A DNA stretch of 64,000 bases from Streptomyces flaveus (GTDB lineage: Bacteria > Actinomycetota > Actinomycetes > Streptomycetales > Streptomycetaceae): the NCBI RefSeq assembly GCF_014647675.1, contig NZ_BMPQ01000007.1, positions 77,249-141,248 of the forward strand. Reading direction: 5' to 3'. A program made the translations under genes and the position numbers. The notes under the pieces were generated by a model. It did no database searches, was not told where the DNA came from, and worked only from the letters and a program-made list of their open reading frames with translations. This document shows positions 35,284 through 44,294 of this stretch, in pieces; within the stretch, counting starts at the first letter, position 1; each line of letters opens with the position of its first letter.

Positions 35284-36087
35284 TTGACGCGCAGGGACGT
35301 CCAGGCAGAGAGGTTCGCGGGCAGGGTCGCGATGGTGACGGGCGCCGGCTCCGGCATGGGTGCGGCGGTCGCCCGGCAGCTGGCGGCGGAAGGGGCGCGG
35401 GCCGTCGTACTGGCCGACGTGAACGGCGAGGGTGCCGCGGCCGTCGCCAAGGAACTGCCCGCCGCTGAGTCGGTCGCATGCGACGTGGCGGACGCGGCGG
35501 GCGTCGACGCCGCCGTCCAGGACGTACTGCAGCGGCACGGACGGCTCGACGTCCTGGTGCACGCGGCCGGGGTCGACGACCCCGAGGCCAAGCAGCGCAT
35601 CGCGGACGCGCTGGTCGAAGGGCGGCCGGTCGAGCTGACCGATTCCCTCGACGATGCCTCCTGGCGGCGCGTCATGCGCGTGAACCTGGACGGTACGTTC
35701 CATGTGCTGCGCGCGGCGGTGCGGGTCATGCGGCCCCTCGGAGCCGGGGCGATCGTGGTGATCGGCTCGTCCTCGGCCTTCGACACCCCTGCCGGCTATC
35801 CCCACTACGCCGCCTCCAAAGCGGGTGTGCACGCACTGGCTCAGGCCGTGGCCAAGGAGGTCATCGCGTCCGGGATCCGCGTGAACGTGGTGGCTCCGGG
35901 GCCGACGGAGACGGGGATGGCGGCGCGCACGCCCGAGGCGCTGCGCGCCGGTTTCGCCGACCCGCGGGTGCGTCCGTATGCGACGCCCGAGGAGATCGCC
36001 GACATCGCTCTCTTCCTCGCGAGCGATGCCGCGGCGAACCTGGTCGGCGCGGTGCTGCTCGCCAACGGCGGCCGGTTCACCGCCTGA
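35284..36087 (+). CDS. Short-chain dehydrogenase/reductase, NNAG loop altered
   Basis: 267 residues. Seen: TGAGSGMG, ADVNGEG after beta2, VHAAGVDD in place of the usual NNAG, SSAFDTPAGYPHYAASK with the catalytic Ser, Tyr and Lys. It lacks the first Asn of NNAG. TTG start with GGAGGG and 6-nt spacing. Divergent from the alcohol dehydrogenase operon, with operator copy d between. Likely acts on an alcohol or ketone of the same pathway. Confidence 0.85.
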   Translation: MTRRDVQAERFAGRVAMVTGAGSGMGAAVARQLAAEGARAVVLADVNGEGAAAVAKELPAAESVACDVADAAGVDAAVQDVLQRHGRLDVLVHAAGVDDPEAKQRIADALVEGRPVELTDSLDDASWRRVMRVNLDGTFHVLRAAVRVMRPLGAGAIVVIGSSSAFDTPAGYPHYAASKAGVHALAQAVAKEVIASGIRVNVVAPGPTETGMAARTPEALRAGFADPRVRPYATPEEIADIALFLASDAAANLVGAVLLANGGRFTA

Positions 36088-36152
36088 GTGTGGTCCGGTC
36101 CGCTCGGCCTTGCCGGGAGCCGAAGGCGCCCCAATGGACTTGTGCACGGGTC

Positions 36153-36200
36153 TTGCCTGTCTCGCAGGTCTATGCCTAAGTTCTCGAATTGAGTTCAGTT
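36153..36200 (+). promoter_or_regulatory. Promoter of the dehydrogenase operon with operator copy e on the start site
   Basis: TTGCCT (36153-36158) and TAAGTT (36177-36182) are 18 nt apart. Operator AATTGAGTTCAGTT at 36187-36200 begins 4 nt after the -10 and would cover the transcription start. This is the same layout as copies f and h. Confidence 0.6.
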
Positions 36201-36270
36201 TATAGATCTGTTTTACGGCTCTGAGTTCTCGGCTCTCAGCTCTCCGGCACACGAGCACGAGGGGGACCCC

Positions 36271-37425
36271 ATGCACCGTCGCCACCCCGAGATCGACCCC
36301 CAGCTGCTGTCCGAAACCGAAGAACAGCGGCAACTGCGCACCGTTCTGCGGGACTTCTACACCGAGGCGAGCGGCCCCGAGGACGTCCGCAAGCATCTGG
36401 CCACTCCGCGCGGATACGACGAAGTGCTCTGGACGCGTCTCGCGGGTGAGATCGGCGTCCACGGGCTGGCCGTTCCCGAGGAGTACGGCGGCTCGGGTTT
36501 CACGTTCGCCGAACTGGCCGTGGCCCTGGAGGAATCAGGGCGCGCCCTGTACTGCGCGCCGCTGCTGCCCACGGTGGCCCTCGCCGCCCCCGCCCTGCTG
36601 CACAGCGGCGACCGCGCGGCATGCGAGCGCCATCTGCCGCGGATCGCCGACGGCACACTCACGGCGACGGTGGCCGGGTTCGACGCCGACGACCCCGACA
36701 GCATCGACGTCACCGCCGAGCAGGGAGGCTCGGGCTGGGTGCTGCGCGGCCGGGCGGACTTTGTACTCGACGGGGCCGGCGCGGACCTGATCCTGGTACG
36801 AGCTCAAACTCCCGCCGGGCCGCGGCTGTTCGCCTGTGAGCCCGCACCGGACTCCTGCCATCGGACTCCGCGACGTGTCCTGGACGAGACGCGCCGTCAG
36901 GCGCTGGTGGAGTTCCGAGGGGCCCCGGCCACCACCGTGGGTACGGCGGAGGGCACCGAAGCCGCCGTCTCGGCGACGCTCGACACCGGGCGGGCCGCGC
37001 TGGCGGCCGAACAGGTCGGCGGCAGCGGGCACGCGTTGGACGCCACGGTCGAATTCGCCGCGCAGCGCCACCAGTTCGGGCGGCCCATCGGTTCCTTCCA
37101 GGCCGTCAAGCACCGGCTGGCCGACGTGCTGGTCGCGCTGGAGGCGGCCCGCTCGGCGTCCGCGTACGCGACTGCCTGCACCGCCGCCGCCTCGCCGCAG
37201 CTGCCGGTGGCCGCCTGCGCGGCCGCCGTGGTCTGTTCCGAGACCTTTCGCCTGGCGACGGCCGAATACGTCCAACTGCACGGCGGAATCGGCTTCACCT
37301 GGGAGCACCCGGCTCATCTGTACGTGCGCCGCGCACGCAGCGGCGAGGTCCTGTTCGGCACGACGGACCGGCACCGGGTCCGGCTCGCCGAACTCATCGG
37401 TCTCGCCACCCGTTCGGCCGCCTGA
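36271..37425 (+). CDS. Acyl-CoA dehydrogenase family protein without the usual C-terminal catalytic motif
   Basis: 384 residues with the acyl-CoA dehydrogenase fold: VPEEYGGSGFTFAELAVALEESGRALY near 67-95, RHQFGRPIGSFQAVKHRLADV near 267, and LHGGIGFTWEHPAHLYVRRARSGEVLFGT near the end. This is the GIGFTWEH subclass. The C-terminal part lacks a DGP(S/D)E or GGTxE motif seen in the other three acyl-CoA dehydrogenases here, so it may need a partner subunit as in FadE28-FadE29 type complexes. First gene of a plus-strand operon with the dienoyl reductase, aldehyde dehydrogenase and GMC oxidase. Confidence 0.85.
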   Translation: MHRRHPEIDPQLLSETEEQRQLRTVLRDFYTEASGPEDVRKHLATPRGYDEVLWTRLAGEIGVHGLAVPEEYGGSGFTFAELAVALEESGRALYCAPLLPTVALAAPALLHSGDRAACERHLPRIADGTLTATVAGFDADDPDSIDVTAEQGGSGWVLRGRADFVLDGAGADLILVRAQTPAGPRLFACEPAPDSCHRTPRRVLDETRRQALVEFRGAPATTVGTAEGTEAAVSATLDTGRAALAAEQVGGSGHALDATVEFAAQRHQFGRPIGSFQAVKHRLADVLVALEAARSASAYATACTAAASPQLPVAACAAAVVCSETFRLATAEYVQLHGGIGFTWEHPAHLYVRRARSGEVLFGTTDRHRVRLAELIGLATRSAA

Positions 37426-37448
37426 CCAGGCGAAGAGGATGAACACGT

Positions 37449-37540
37449 ACCGGCGAAGAGGACAGACGGAGACCGGCGAGGGGGACAGACAGCGACCAGC
37501 GAAGAGGACAGACGAAGACCGGCGAAGAGCACAGACGAAG
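37449..37540 (+). repeat. Four 23-bp tandem repeats before the dienoyl reductase
   Basis: Units at 37449, 37472, 37495 and 37518, consensus ACCGGCGAAGAGGACAGACG plus AAG, with 1-5 changes each; a partial unit precedes them. 23 is not a multiple of three. Purine-rich, directly before the GAGAGCC ribosome binding region of the 37549 gene. Confidence 0.8.
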
Positions 37541-37548
37541 AGAGCCGC

Positions 37549-39510
37549 ATGACGCCACGCACCCCACGCGCCCTCGCCGCACCATCCCTGGCCGCACCGT
37601 TCACGCTCTGCGGTCTCACCCTCCGCAACCGCCTTGTCGCCACCGCACACGCCACCGCCGCCGTCACCGACGGCGCCCCCACCGAGACCGACGCGGCCTA
37701 CTGGCGGCGGCTGGCCGAGGGCGGCGCCGGCATGGTGATCACCGGAGGCACCGCCGTGGCCCCCGAGTCGACGCTGCCGCAGCGCTACCTGACCGAAGCG
37801 TGGCGCCCCGAGATCAAGGACGCGGTACGCCGCCGCGCAGAGGCCATCACCGACGGGGGCGCCGTGGCCGTCGCGCAGCTCGTCCACCTCGGCCGGGAGA
37901 CTCTCGGCGCCGGCACGTTCTACGCGCCGGTCTCGGCCGCGGCCGTCCGCTCGCCCCGCGAGGCGACCACGCCGCACCCGCTGAGCACCGAAGAGGTACG
38001 TGGTGTCGTCGACGCCTTCCGTATCTCCGCGGCGAACAGTGTGCAGGCCGGTTTTCACGGCGTGGAACTGCACGCCGGCCACGGCTATCTGCTCGCCCAG
38101 TTTCTCTCCAGGGTCAACAACACCCGGGACGACGAGTATGGCGACCGCATCGCCCTGCCGGCCCAGGTGATCGACGCCATCCGTACCGAGATCGGTCAAC
38201 TCCCCATCGGCTTACGGGTGTCGGTGGAGCCCGGCGAGGAATCCGGACTCGGCCTGGACGACCTGATCGAGCTGCTGCCCCGCCTGTGCGCCGCCGCGCC
38301 CATCGCGTACGTCAACGTCACCACCGGCGTCCGCAACACCTACGTTCCCGGTATGGCCACCACCCGCCCGCCGCTGCTGGAGTCCGTGGCCCGTATCCGC
38401 TCGGCAGTCGCGGTGCCGCTCCTGGTCAGTCAGGGATTCCGGTCGGTCGCGGACATCGAGCGGGCGCTGGACTCGGGGGCCGATCTGGTCGGGATGGCCC
38501 GGCCGTTCATGGCCGACCCCGACTTCGCCCGCAAGGTGATCGCGGGCGACGAGCGATCCGTACGCCCCTGCACGGGCTGCAACGAGGGCTGCCGTACCTT
38601 CGAGCCCACCGGATCGTGCTCGGTGAACCCCGAACTCGGCCCGCCGGGAGCAGCCGCCCGCCCGGCCATCCCGCTGCTGCTTACCCGGCGGGGTGCCCGC
38701 GGCGGCCCTGTCGCCGTGCTCGGAGCGGGCCCCGCCGGCATGGAGTGCGCGATGGCGCTTGCCCGTTCCGGCGCCGAGGTGACGCTCTTCGACACGGCTC
38801 GTCGAGCCGGCGGCCAGGCACGCCTCGCCTCCCTCGCCCCGCACCGCTCCGGCTGGCAGAAGTTCGTCGACTACCAGCGCGATCAGCTCGCCGACCTCGG
38901 CGTGCGGGTGCGGCTGGGCACCTCCCCGGCGCCGGACGACCTGGCGGCGTACGCCCAGATCGTGCTCGCCACCGGCGCGGCGGAAGAGTCCGTCCACGTG
39001 CCGGGCGAGCTTCTGACACTCACCAGTACGGACTTCCTGAGCCGGTACTCGGACGTCGTACCGGAAGCGTCCGGCGTCGCCGTCCTCGACGACGGCTTCG
39101 GGTGGTGGCAGGGCATCAGCGCCGTGGAGAGCGCGCTGGCGGCCGGCGCCCGCGAGGTCACGGTCATCACTCCCGGCACCGGTTTCGCGACGGGCCTGTC
39201 GCCGGAGAACCGCACCCAGTTGATGAACCGGCTCACGGGTGCGCCCCTGCGCGTCGTCGCGATGAGCACCGTGACCTCGACGACTACAGACGGTGTACGC
39301 CTGCGCCATGTCCTGGACGGTCAGGAGACGCACCTCGCCGCCGACGTCCTGGTCACCGTCGGCGAACGCCGGCCCCGCCGTCCCGACTTCGCCCCTGCCG
39401 CCCACCAGACCGTTCGCGCGATCGGCGATTGCGTCGTGCCGCGCCGTGTCGCGCACGCCGTCGCGGAAGGGCGCGCGGCGGCGGAGGCCGTCGCCGCGAG
39501 GCTGCTGTGA
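37549..39510 (+). CDS. NADH:flavin oxidoreductase/2,4-dienoyl-CoA reductase-like enzyme
   Basis: 653 residues in three parts: an FMN Old-Yellow barrel (about 10-350) with HLGRETLGAG and FHGVELHAGHGYLLAQFLS, an iron-sulfur motif CTGCNEGC with a fourth Cys in GSCSVNPELG near 340-365, and a FAD/NAD part with VAVLGAGPAGMECAMALARSG near 385. FadH-type enzymes reduce dienoyl-CoA; relatives reduce 7-hydroxysteroid dienes or enones. The 23-bp repeats lie just upstream. A candidate small ORF overlaps its stop by GTGA. Confidence 0.85.
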   Translation: MTPRTPRALAAPSLAAPFTLCGLTLRNRLVATAHATAAVTDGAPTETDAAYWRRLAEGGAGMVITGGTAVAPESTLPQRYLTEAWRPEIKDAVRRRAEAITDGGAVAVAQLVHLGRETLGAGTFYAPVSAAAVRSPREATTPHPLSTEEVRGVVDAFRISAANSVQAGFHGVELHAGHGYLLAQFLSRVNNTRDDEYGDRIALPAQVIDAIRTEIGQLPIGLRVSVEPGEESGLGLDDLIELLPRLCAAAPIAYVNVTTGVRNTYVPGMATTRPPLLESVARIRSAVAVPLLVSQGFRSVADIERALDSGADLVGMARPFMADPDFARKVIAGDERSVRPCTGCNEGCRTFEPTGSCSVNPELGPPGAAARPAIPLLLTRRGARGGPVAVLGAGPAGMECAMALARSGAEVTLFDTARRAGGQARLASLAPHRSGWQKFVDYQRDQLADLGVRVRLGTSPAPDDLAAYAQIVLATGAAEESVHVPGELLTLTSTDFLSRYSDVVPEASGVAVLDDGFGWWQGISAVESALAAGAREVTVITPGTGFATGLSPENRTQLMNRLTGAPLRVVAMSTVTSTTTDGVRLRHVLDGQETHLAADVLVTVGERRPRRPDFAPAAHQTVRAIGDCVVPRRVAHAVAEGRAAAEAVAARLL

Positions 39511-39914
39511 CGATCCGCGCGTGGGCGGCGATCCGTCAGTGGGCCGGGCGGCCGGTGGTGCTCCCGCCCGAGGTCTGCGCCTGCGGCATCGGCCATGCCG
39601 GCGTGATGCGCCTCGATGACATCGATCGCCTCGATCGCATCAACGGCATCAACGGCATCAACGGCATCAACGGCATCAACGGCGTCGACGGCCGCGGCCT
39701 CGTAGGGGCGCACCAAAGAGTGAGCCGTCGACGGAGACCGGACGGCGACCGCGGGAGGCCGGACGTCGCATGTTTGAGCCCGGACGTTGGCCGCGGGAGG
39801 CTGGACTTCCCGCGTTGGAGTCCGGACGTTGGCTGCCGGAGGCTGGACGCCGCACGTTGGAGCCCGGACGTCGTTCACCGGAGACGGACGTCATCTCTCG
39901 GGCCGGTCGACTGA
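39507..39914 (+). CDS. Possible repeat-rich small ORF coupled to the dienoyl reductase
   Basis: A GTG overlaps the stop of the reductase by 4 nt, like several real pairs in this island, and opens 135 codons. The sequence consists largely of in-frame repeats: five Ile-Asn-Gly triads, then seven-residue units such as WSPDVGC and GRLDFPR. No family resemblance. The minus strand is equally open, and the repeats may be a non-coding expansion. Low confidence. Confidence 0.2.
   Translation: MTIRAWAAIRQWAGRPVVLPPEVCACGIGHAGVMRLDDIDRLDRINGINGINGINGINGVDGRGLVGAHQRVSRRRRPDGDRGRPDVACLSPDVGRGRLDFPRWSPDVGCRRLDAARWSPDVVHRRRTSSLGPVD
39639..39683 (+). repeat. Five perfect 9-bp tandem repeats ATCAACGGC
   Basis: Exact units at 39639, 39648, 39657, 39666 and 39675, flanked by decayed copies (ATCGATCGC before, GTCGACGGC after). 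Exact identity suggests recent slippage. Confidence 0.9.
39733..39879 (+). repeat. Seven 21-bp imperfect tandem repeats
   Basis: Units of about GGAGNCCGGACGTNGNCNCG starting at 39733, 39754, 39775, 39796, 39817, 39838 and 39859, alternating as 42-bp pairs. An eighth partial unit follows. 21 is a multiple of three. Not a CRISPR: units are adjacent, without spacers. Confidence 0.85.
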
Positions 39915-40039
39915 TGTCCCGCACTTCTGACCGCACCGCATGAGCTCCGGGCGATGCCTGTGCCCTCGCGTGCCGTCTGAGCCGAGCACACCTTCTCCTC
40001 CGCGGCACTTCCGCGCTTCCCCAGAGAGGCAGTCCCCGC

Positions 40040-41497
40040 ATGGCACACCAATACGACCGCATCCTCATCGGAGGCCGGCTCACGGACCCCTCCACCGACC
40101 GCGTCGCGCAGGTCGTCTCACCCAGCACCGAGGAGGTCATCGGCCACGTCCCCCTGGCCTCGACGGCGGACATCGACGCCGCCGTGGCCGCGGCCCGGCA
40201 GGCGTTCGACGCCGGCCCCTGGCCGAGGTGGAGCGTTCAGCAGCGTGCCGCGGCCCTGCGCGACCTGGCCGACCGCCTCGACACGCGCGCGGCCGAACTC
40301 GCCGGTCTGGCCATGGCCGAGACCGGCTGCCCGCGCGGCTTCGCCGAGGGATACTTCGCCATAGCCCCCTCCAACTACCTACGCTTCTACGCGGAGTTGG
40401 CCGAGGGATACGTCTTCGAGGAGGTGCGGGTCAACGGACCGACCCGCACCCTGGTCGTCCGCGAACCCGTCGGCGTCGTCGTGGCCATTCCCGCCTGGAA
40501 CGGCCCGCTCCCGCTGACCACCCAGAAGATCGCCGCCGCCCTCATGGCCGGCTGCACGGTCATCGTCAAGGTGCCGGTGCAGGACCCCCTCGCCTGCCAT
40601 GTCTTCGCCGAGGCCGTGGCCGAATCGGCCGTTCCCGAGGGCGTCATCAGCGTGTTCGCTGCCGATGCCGTGGAGAGCGAGTACGTGGTCGCCCACCCGG
40701 GTGTGGACAAGGTCAGCTTCACGGGAAGCACCGCCGTCGGCTCCCGTATCGCCGAGGCCTGCGGCCGCGACATCCGCCGTGTGACCTTGGAACTGGGCGG
40801 GAAATCGGCGGCGATCGTGCTGGACGACGCCGACATCGACGCCGTCGTCCCGGCTCTCGTGGGCTGCGGCGTCGCCTTCATGCAGGGCGAGATCTGCACC
40901 GCTCAGACCCGCATCCTGCTGCCGCGCTCCCGCTACGCAGAGTTCACCGACGCCTTGGCCCGTCACATGAGCTCCCTGCCCATCGGTGACCCGGCCGACC
41001 CCGCGACCGTGATCGGACCGATGATCACCGAAGCGCACCGGGCGCGTGTCGAGGAGTACATCGCCCTCGGCCGGAAGGAAGGCGCCACCGTCGCCTGCGG
41101 CGGCGGCCGCCCTGCGGGCCTGGCCACCGGCTGGTACCTGGAACCCACCCTGTTCACCGACGTCACCAACGACATGCGGATCGCGCAGGAGGAGATCTTC
41201 GGCCCGGTCGTCGTCGCCATCCCGCACGACGGCCCCGACCATGCCGTCGAGCTGGCCAACGACTCCCCGTACGGGCTCTCCGGAACCGTCTGGACCCAGG
41301 ACGAGGAAGCCGCCCTCCGCATTGCTCGCCGCGTACGCACCGGAACCTTCAGCATCAACAGCTACACCCTCGACATCAATGCCCCCTTCGGCGGCAGCAA
41401 GAAGTCCGGCATCGGCCGCGAGAACGGCCACGAAGGCCTCGACGACTACCTCGAGCCCAAGGCGATCGCCCTGTCGGGCGCGCCGCTGACCGACTGA
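40040..41497 (+). CDS. Aldehyde dehydrogenase (NAD(P)+)
   Basis: 485 residues. Seen: the Asn of PAWNGPL near 152, coenzyme Lys in VIVKVPVQDPL, FTGSTAVGSRI, Glu of LELGGKSAAIV near 255, and nucleophile Cys in FMQGEICTAQTRILLP near 290. Oxidises an aldehyde to a free acid for later CoA activation. The usual KPSE-like motif is KVPV here, so the adenosine pocket differs. It precedes the GMC oxidase by 135 nt; an alcohol to aldehyde to acid sequence is plausible. Confidence 0.88.
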   Translation: MAHQYDRILIGGRLTDPSTDRVAQVVSPSTEEVIGHVPLASTADIDAAVAAARQAFDAGPWPRWSVQQRAAALRDLADRLDTRAAELAGLAMAETGCPRGFAEGYFAIAPSNYLRFYAELAEGYVFEEVRVNGPTRTLVVREPVGVVVAIPAWNGPLPLTTQKIAAALMAGCTVIVKVPVQDPLACHVFAEAVAESAVPEGVISVFAADAVESEYVVAHPGVDKVSFTGSTAVGSRIAEACGRDIRRVTLELGGKSAAIVLDDADIDAVVPALVGCGVAFMQGEICTAQTRILLPRSRYAEFTDALARHMSSLPIGDPADPATVIGPMITEAHRARVEEYIALGRKEGATVACGGGRPAGLATGWYLEPTLFTDVTNDMRIAQEEIFGPVVVAIPHDGPDHAVELANDSPYGLSGTVWTQDEEAALRIARRVRTGTFSINSYTLDINAPFGGSKKSGIGRENGHEGLDDYLEPKAIALSGAPLTD

Positions 41498-41632
41498 GCC
41501 GCGACGCCCGCCTGTCGATTCCTCGGTCTCGGTCACGTCCTGGATCTCGTACATCTCCTGTCTCGTCACGTCTCACGTCTCGTACGTCCCCTTCGTCCAA
41601 TCCTTGGTCTCAAAGAAGAGAAAGAGGTAAGC

Positions 41633-43153
41633 ATGGCGCGTCGCATAGTGGTGTGCGGCGGAGGTTCCGCCGGTGGTGTCCTGGCCGCCCGGCTCAGCGA
41701 GGACCCCGCGAACACCGTCACGCTCGTCGAGGCCGGCCCCGACTACCGCACCCCGGAGGAGACCGCCCCCGAGCTGCTCGACGCCAACCAGTTCGGGTTC
41801 ACCACCCACGACTGGGGCTATGAGTCGGCCGACCACGTTGCCGATGCCGACAGCATTCCGATGTTCGGGATCGTCGAGCAGGGCATCCTGCCCGTTCTGC
41901 GCGGCAAGGTCATCGGCGGCTCCTCGTCCGTCAACGGCGCCAACGCCCTGCGGCCCACGCCCGAGGACTTCGCCCGCTGGACCGGACTGGGCAATGACCG
42001 CTGGTCCTGGGACCACGTCCTGCCGTATCTGAAGAAGCTGGAGGACGATCCGGTCGGCGGAGAACTGCACGGCACCGGTGGACCCGTACACATCGAGCGC
42101 TTCACCGAAGGCAACGGGCTGCGCCCGGTCATGTCCGCGTTCCTGGAAGCCTGCGCGCAGGCCGGCCACCCCGTCCACGAGGACATCAACGGCGTCCGCA
42201 AGCGTGGCGCGGGCCCGATCCCCTTCAACCGCAAGAACGGCATCCGGCAGAGCTCGGCCATCGCCTACCTCGGCCCGGCCCGCCACCGAGAGAACCTGAC
42301 CGTATTAGGCGAACAGACCGTTGACCGCGTGGAGTTCACCGAGGACGGGACGGCCCGAGCGGTGATCCTCGCTGACGGCACCGTTCTCGAAGCCGACCTG
42401 GTCGTCCTGTCCGCCGGAGCCATCGGCAGCCCGGCGATCCTGATGCGCTCGGGCATCGGCCCGCGGCGGCTGCTCGACAGGCTGTCCATCCCCACGGTCC
42501 AGTGCCTGGAAGGCGTGGGCTGCAACCTCCGTGACCACCCCATGGTCTACCTCACCTACGCCGTGGACGAGGAGGCGGTCGGTGAACTCATGCCGCCGTT
42601 GCAGACCGCCCTGGCGTTCTCCTCGGCCGGGGCAGCCGGACAGGGCGAAGTCGACCTGCACGCGCTGCCGTTCACCATGGAGCCCGGGGTGATGCTGGTG
42701 CCTCTCGCCGTGGTCCGCCCGTACTCGTTGGGCAGCGTGGAGATCACCTCACGCGCTCCTGAGGCCGACCCGAGGATCCGGTTGGGTCTGTTCGACCACC
42801 CCGACGATCTGCGGCGCATGGTGGCCGGCATCCGGCAGATCCGGGAGATCATGGGCTCGGGACCACTGGAGAAGTACGTCCGTGCCGAGACGTGGCCCGG
42901 GCCCGAGGCGACCACGGACGCCGACCTCGCACGAGCCGTCCTCCAGGGCAAGAACACCTACTGCCACGCGGTGGGCACGTGTGCGATGGGCGGGGAGGGC
43001 ACCCCGGCCGCGGTGGTCGACCAGGCCGGCAAGGTGCACGGGGTCGACGCACTGTACGTCGTCGACGCCTCCACCATGCCGGACATCCCGGCCGTGCCGA
43101 CCAACACCACGGTCATGATGATGGCAGAGCGCTGGGCGGACCAACTGGGCTGA
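41633..43153 (+). CDS. GMC-family FAD oxidoreductase
   Basis: 506 residues. Seen: FAD loop VCGGGSAGGVLAARLSEDP near 7-25, LLPVLRGKVIGGSSSVNGANALR with the GMC signature 1, VVLSAGAIGSPAILMRSGIGP signature 2, and a C-terminal CHAVGTCAMGG with the catalytic His region, then DASTMPDIPAVPTNTTVMM. Family members oxidise alcohols (choline, glucose, sterols). AAGAGGTAAGC precedes the ATG. Last gene of the operon that starts at 36271. Upstream lies a pyrimidine-rich low-complexity leader (about 41515-41595). Confidence 0.88.
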   Translation: MARRIVVCGGGSAGGVLAARLSEDPANTVTLVEAGPDYRTPEETAPELLDANQFGFTTHDWGYESADHVADADSIPMFGIVEQGILPVLRGKVIGGSSSVNGANALRPTPEDFARWTGLGNDRWSWDHVLPYLKKLEDDPVGGELHGTGGPVHIERFTEGNGLRPVMSAFLEACAQAGHPVHEDINGVRKRGAGPIPFNRKNGIRQSSAIAYLGPARHRENLTVLGEQTVDRVEFTEDGTARAVILADGTVLEADLVVLSAGAIGSPAILMRSGIGPRRLLDRLSIPTVQCLEGVGCNLRDHPMVYLTYAVDEEAVGELMPPLQTALAFSSAGAAGQGEVDLHALPFTMEPGVMLVPLAVVRPYSLGSVEITSRAPEADPRIRLGLFDHPDDLRRMVAGIRQIREIMGSGPLEKYVRAETWPGPEATTDADLARAVLQGKNTYCHAVGTCAMGGEGTPAAVVDQAGKVHGVDALYVVDASTMPDIPAVPTNTTVMMMAERWADQLG

Positions 43154-43172
43154 GGCGACTGACGGTTGGTGC

Positions 43173-43224
43173 GATCGCACCGCACGATCGCACCGCATGA
43201 CCGCACCGCACGACCGCACCGTAT
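43173..43224 (+). repeat. Four 13-bp tandem repeats
   Basis: Units of GAYCGCACCGCAY start at 43173, 43186, 43199 and 43212; the last has CGTAT at its end. Placed 19 nt past the GMC oxidase stop. Confidence 0.8.
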
Positions 43225-43231
43225 GAGTGAT

Positions 43232-43257
43232 CCGGTCGCCGGACATCCGGCGGCCGG
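43232..43257. terminator. Hairpin after the GMC oxidase
   Basis: CCGGTCGCCGG (43232-43242), loop ACAT, CCGGCGGCCGG (43247-43257): an 11-bp stem whose only non-standard pair is U-G in plus-strand RNA. No U-tract. Confidence 0.6.
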
Positions 43258-43484
43258 CTTACCGGCGGCATGGAGTCGGTGGCGCTGACGCGACCGAGGT
43301 GCAGTGCAGGTCGTCACGGACGACCGCCATGTGCTTCAAGGCCAGGGCGGCTGCATAGGCTCGCATGGCCGGAACCCGCCCGCGCCGCATGAGTCCGACC
43401 TCCTCGCCGACAGAGACGAGGACGGGGGATCAGCGACCGGTCGGCCACGTCAGCGGCCGCCTGAGTGGTCCTCAGCCTTGTCGT

Positions 43485-44294
43485 TCAGCCTTGTGCCTCG
43501 ACCTCACGCCAGAACGCGTCGACGCGGGCGTTGAACAGGTCCGGGACCTCCTGGAAGGGCTGATGGGCCTCCCCGGGCAGTACTTCGAACACGGCGCCTG
43601 GGATCCCCTCGGCGACCGCGCGCCCGAGGCGCGGTGGTGCGGCGATGTCGAGCTCGCCGGCCAGGACGAGCGTCGGTGCGGTGATCTCTGCCAGGCGGTC
43701 GAGTGTGTCGTGGGTTCTGAACGGGGCGAGCTGGCGCTGAAAGGCTTCGACCGACTGCGGGTGCGGGAAGGCCAGCGCCTCCTCGATGATCTGGTCGACC
43801 GTGCCGTCGGCGTGTGCGCGCGGTGTATAGATCCACAGGAAGAACGCCTCGAGCATGGCACGCTCGCTCGGGGCACGCTCGGCCATCCAGTGCCAGAAGC
43901 CCATCATCGAGCGCACATAGGCGTCGAGGCGGGCCCACGTGCTCATGAGGACGAGGCTGCGGACGAGCCCGGGATGGTTGAGCGCCAGCTCCTGGGCGAT
44001 GAGGCTGCCTCCCGAGAATCCGGCGACGTGGGCGGCCGGGACCTGGAGCGCGCGCAGTAGCGCGGCGGCGTCGTCGGCCATCATGGGTACCGAGAGCGGT
44101 TCCTCGGGCAGCGGCGTACGTCCGGCGCCACGGTTGTCGAAGGCGGTGACCCGGTAGCGATCCGAGAGCCCGTCGAGCTGCGACTGCCATGCTTCGGCGG
44201 GATCGCTGAGCCCAGCGACGAGCAGGACGTCGGGCCCCCGGCCCCGGCGCTCGACCCAGAACTCGGTGCCGTCGACATTGATCATCTCGCCCAT
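43485..44294 (-). CDS. Alpha/beta hydrolase
   Basis: 269 residues. Seen: oxyanion region LLVAGLSDPAEAW, FDNRGAGRT, nucleophile elbow GFSGGS with Ser at 94, acid residue in VLAGELDIAAPPRL and catalytic His in GEAHQPF. Close to the 3-oxoadipate enol-lactonase/MhpC-type group, so a lactone or meta-cleavage-type substrate is possible. ATG at 44292-44294 with GGAGG 6 nt upstream is chosen; the longer frame to 44525 runs through repeats. It and the next gene carry no island operator. Confidence 0.82.
   Translation of the reverse strand: MGEMINVDGTEFWVERRGRGPDVLLVAGLSDPAEAWQSQLDGLSDRYRVTAFDNRGAGRTPLPEEPLSVPMMADDAAALLRALQVPAAHVAGFSGGSLIAQELALNHPGLVRSLVLMSTWARLDAYVRSMMGFWHWMAERAPSERAMLEAFFLWIYTPRAHADGTVDQIIEEALAFPHPQSVEAFQRQLAPFRTHDTLDRLAEITAPTLVLAGELDIAAPPRLGRAVAEGIPGAVFEVLPGEAHQPFQEVPDLFNARVDAFWREVEAQG

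Larger units (their letters stand above)
39511..40039. other. Gap of 529 nt with two tandem repeat arrays
   Basis: No secure gene. It contains five 9-bp units and seven 21-bp units, and a possible coupled ORF. No island operator and no clear promoter for the aldehyde dehydrogenase, so readthrough from 36.2 kb is assumed. Confidence 0.7.
43154..43484. other. Gap of 331 nt with 13-bp repeats and a terminator
   Basis: No gene seen between the convergent GMC oxidase and alpha/beta hydrolase. Contains four 13-bp repeats and one strong hairpin. Confidence 0.7.

Noticed and set aside
39321..39878. Minus-strand frame with repeated VDA and PPAA units
   Set aside because: It is the antisense of the repeat arrays and of the end of the dienoyl reductase gene, with no start signal.
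39733..39879. Possible CRISPR-like array
   Set aside because: Units are contiguous without unique spacers and vary in sequence; no cas genes nearby.
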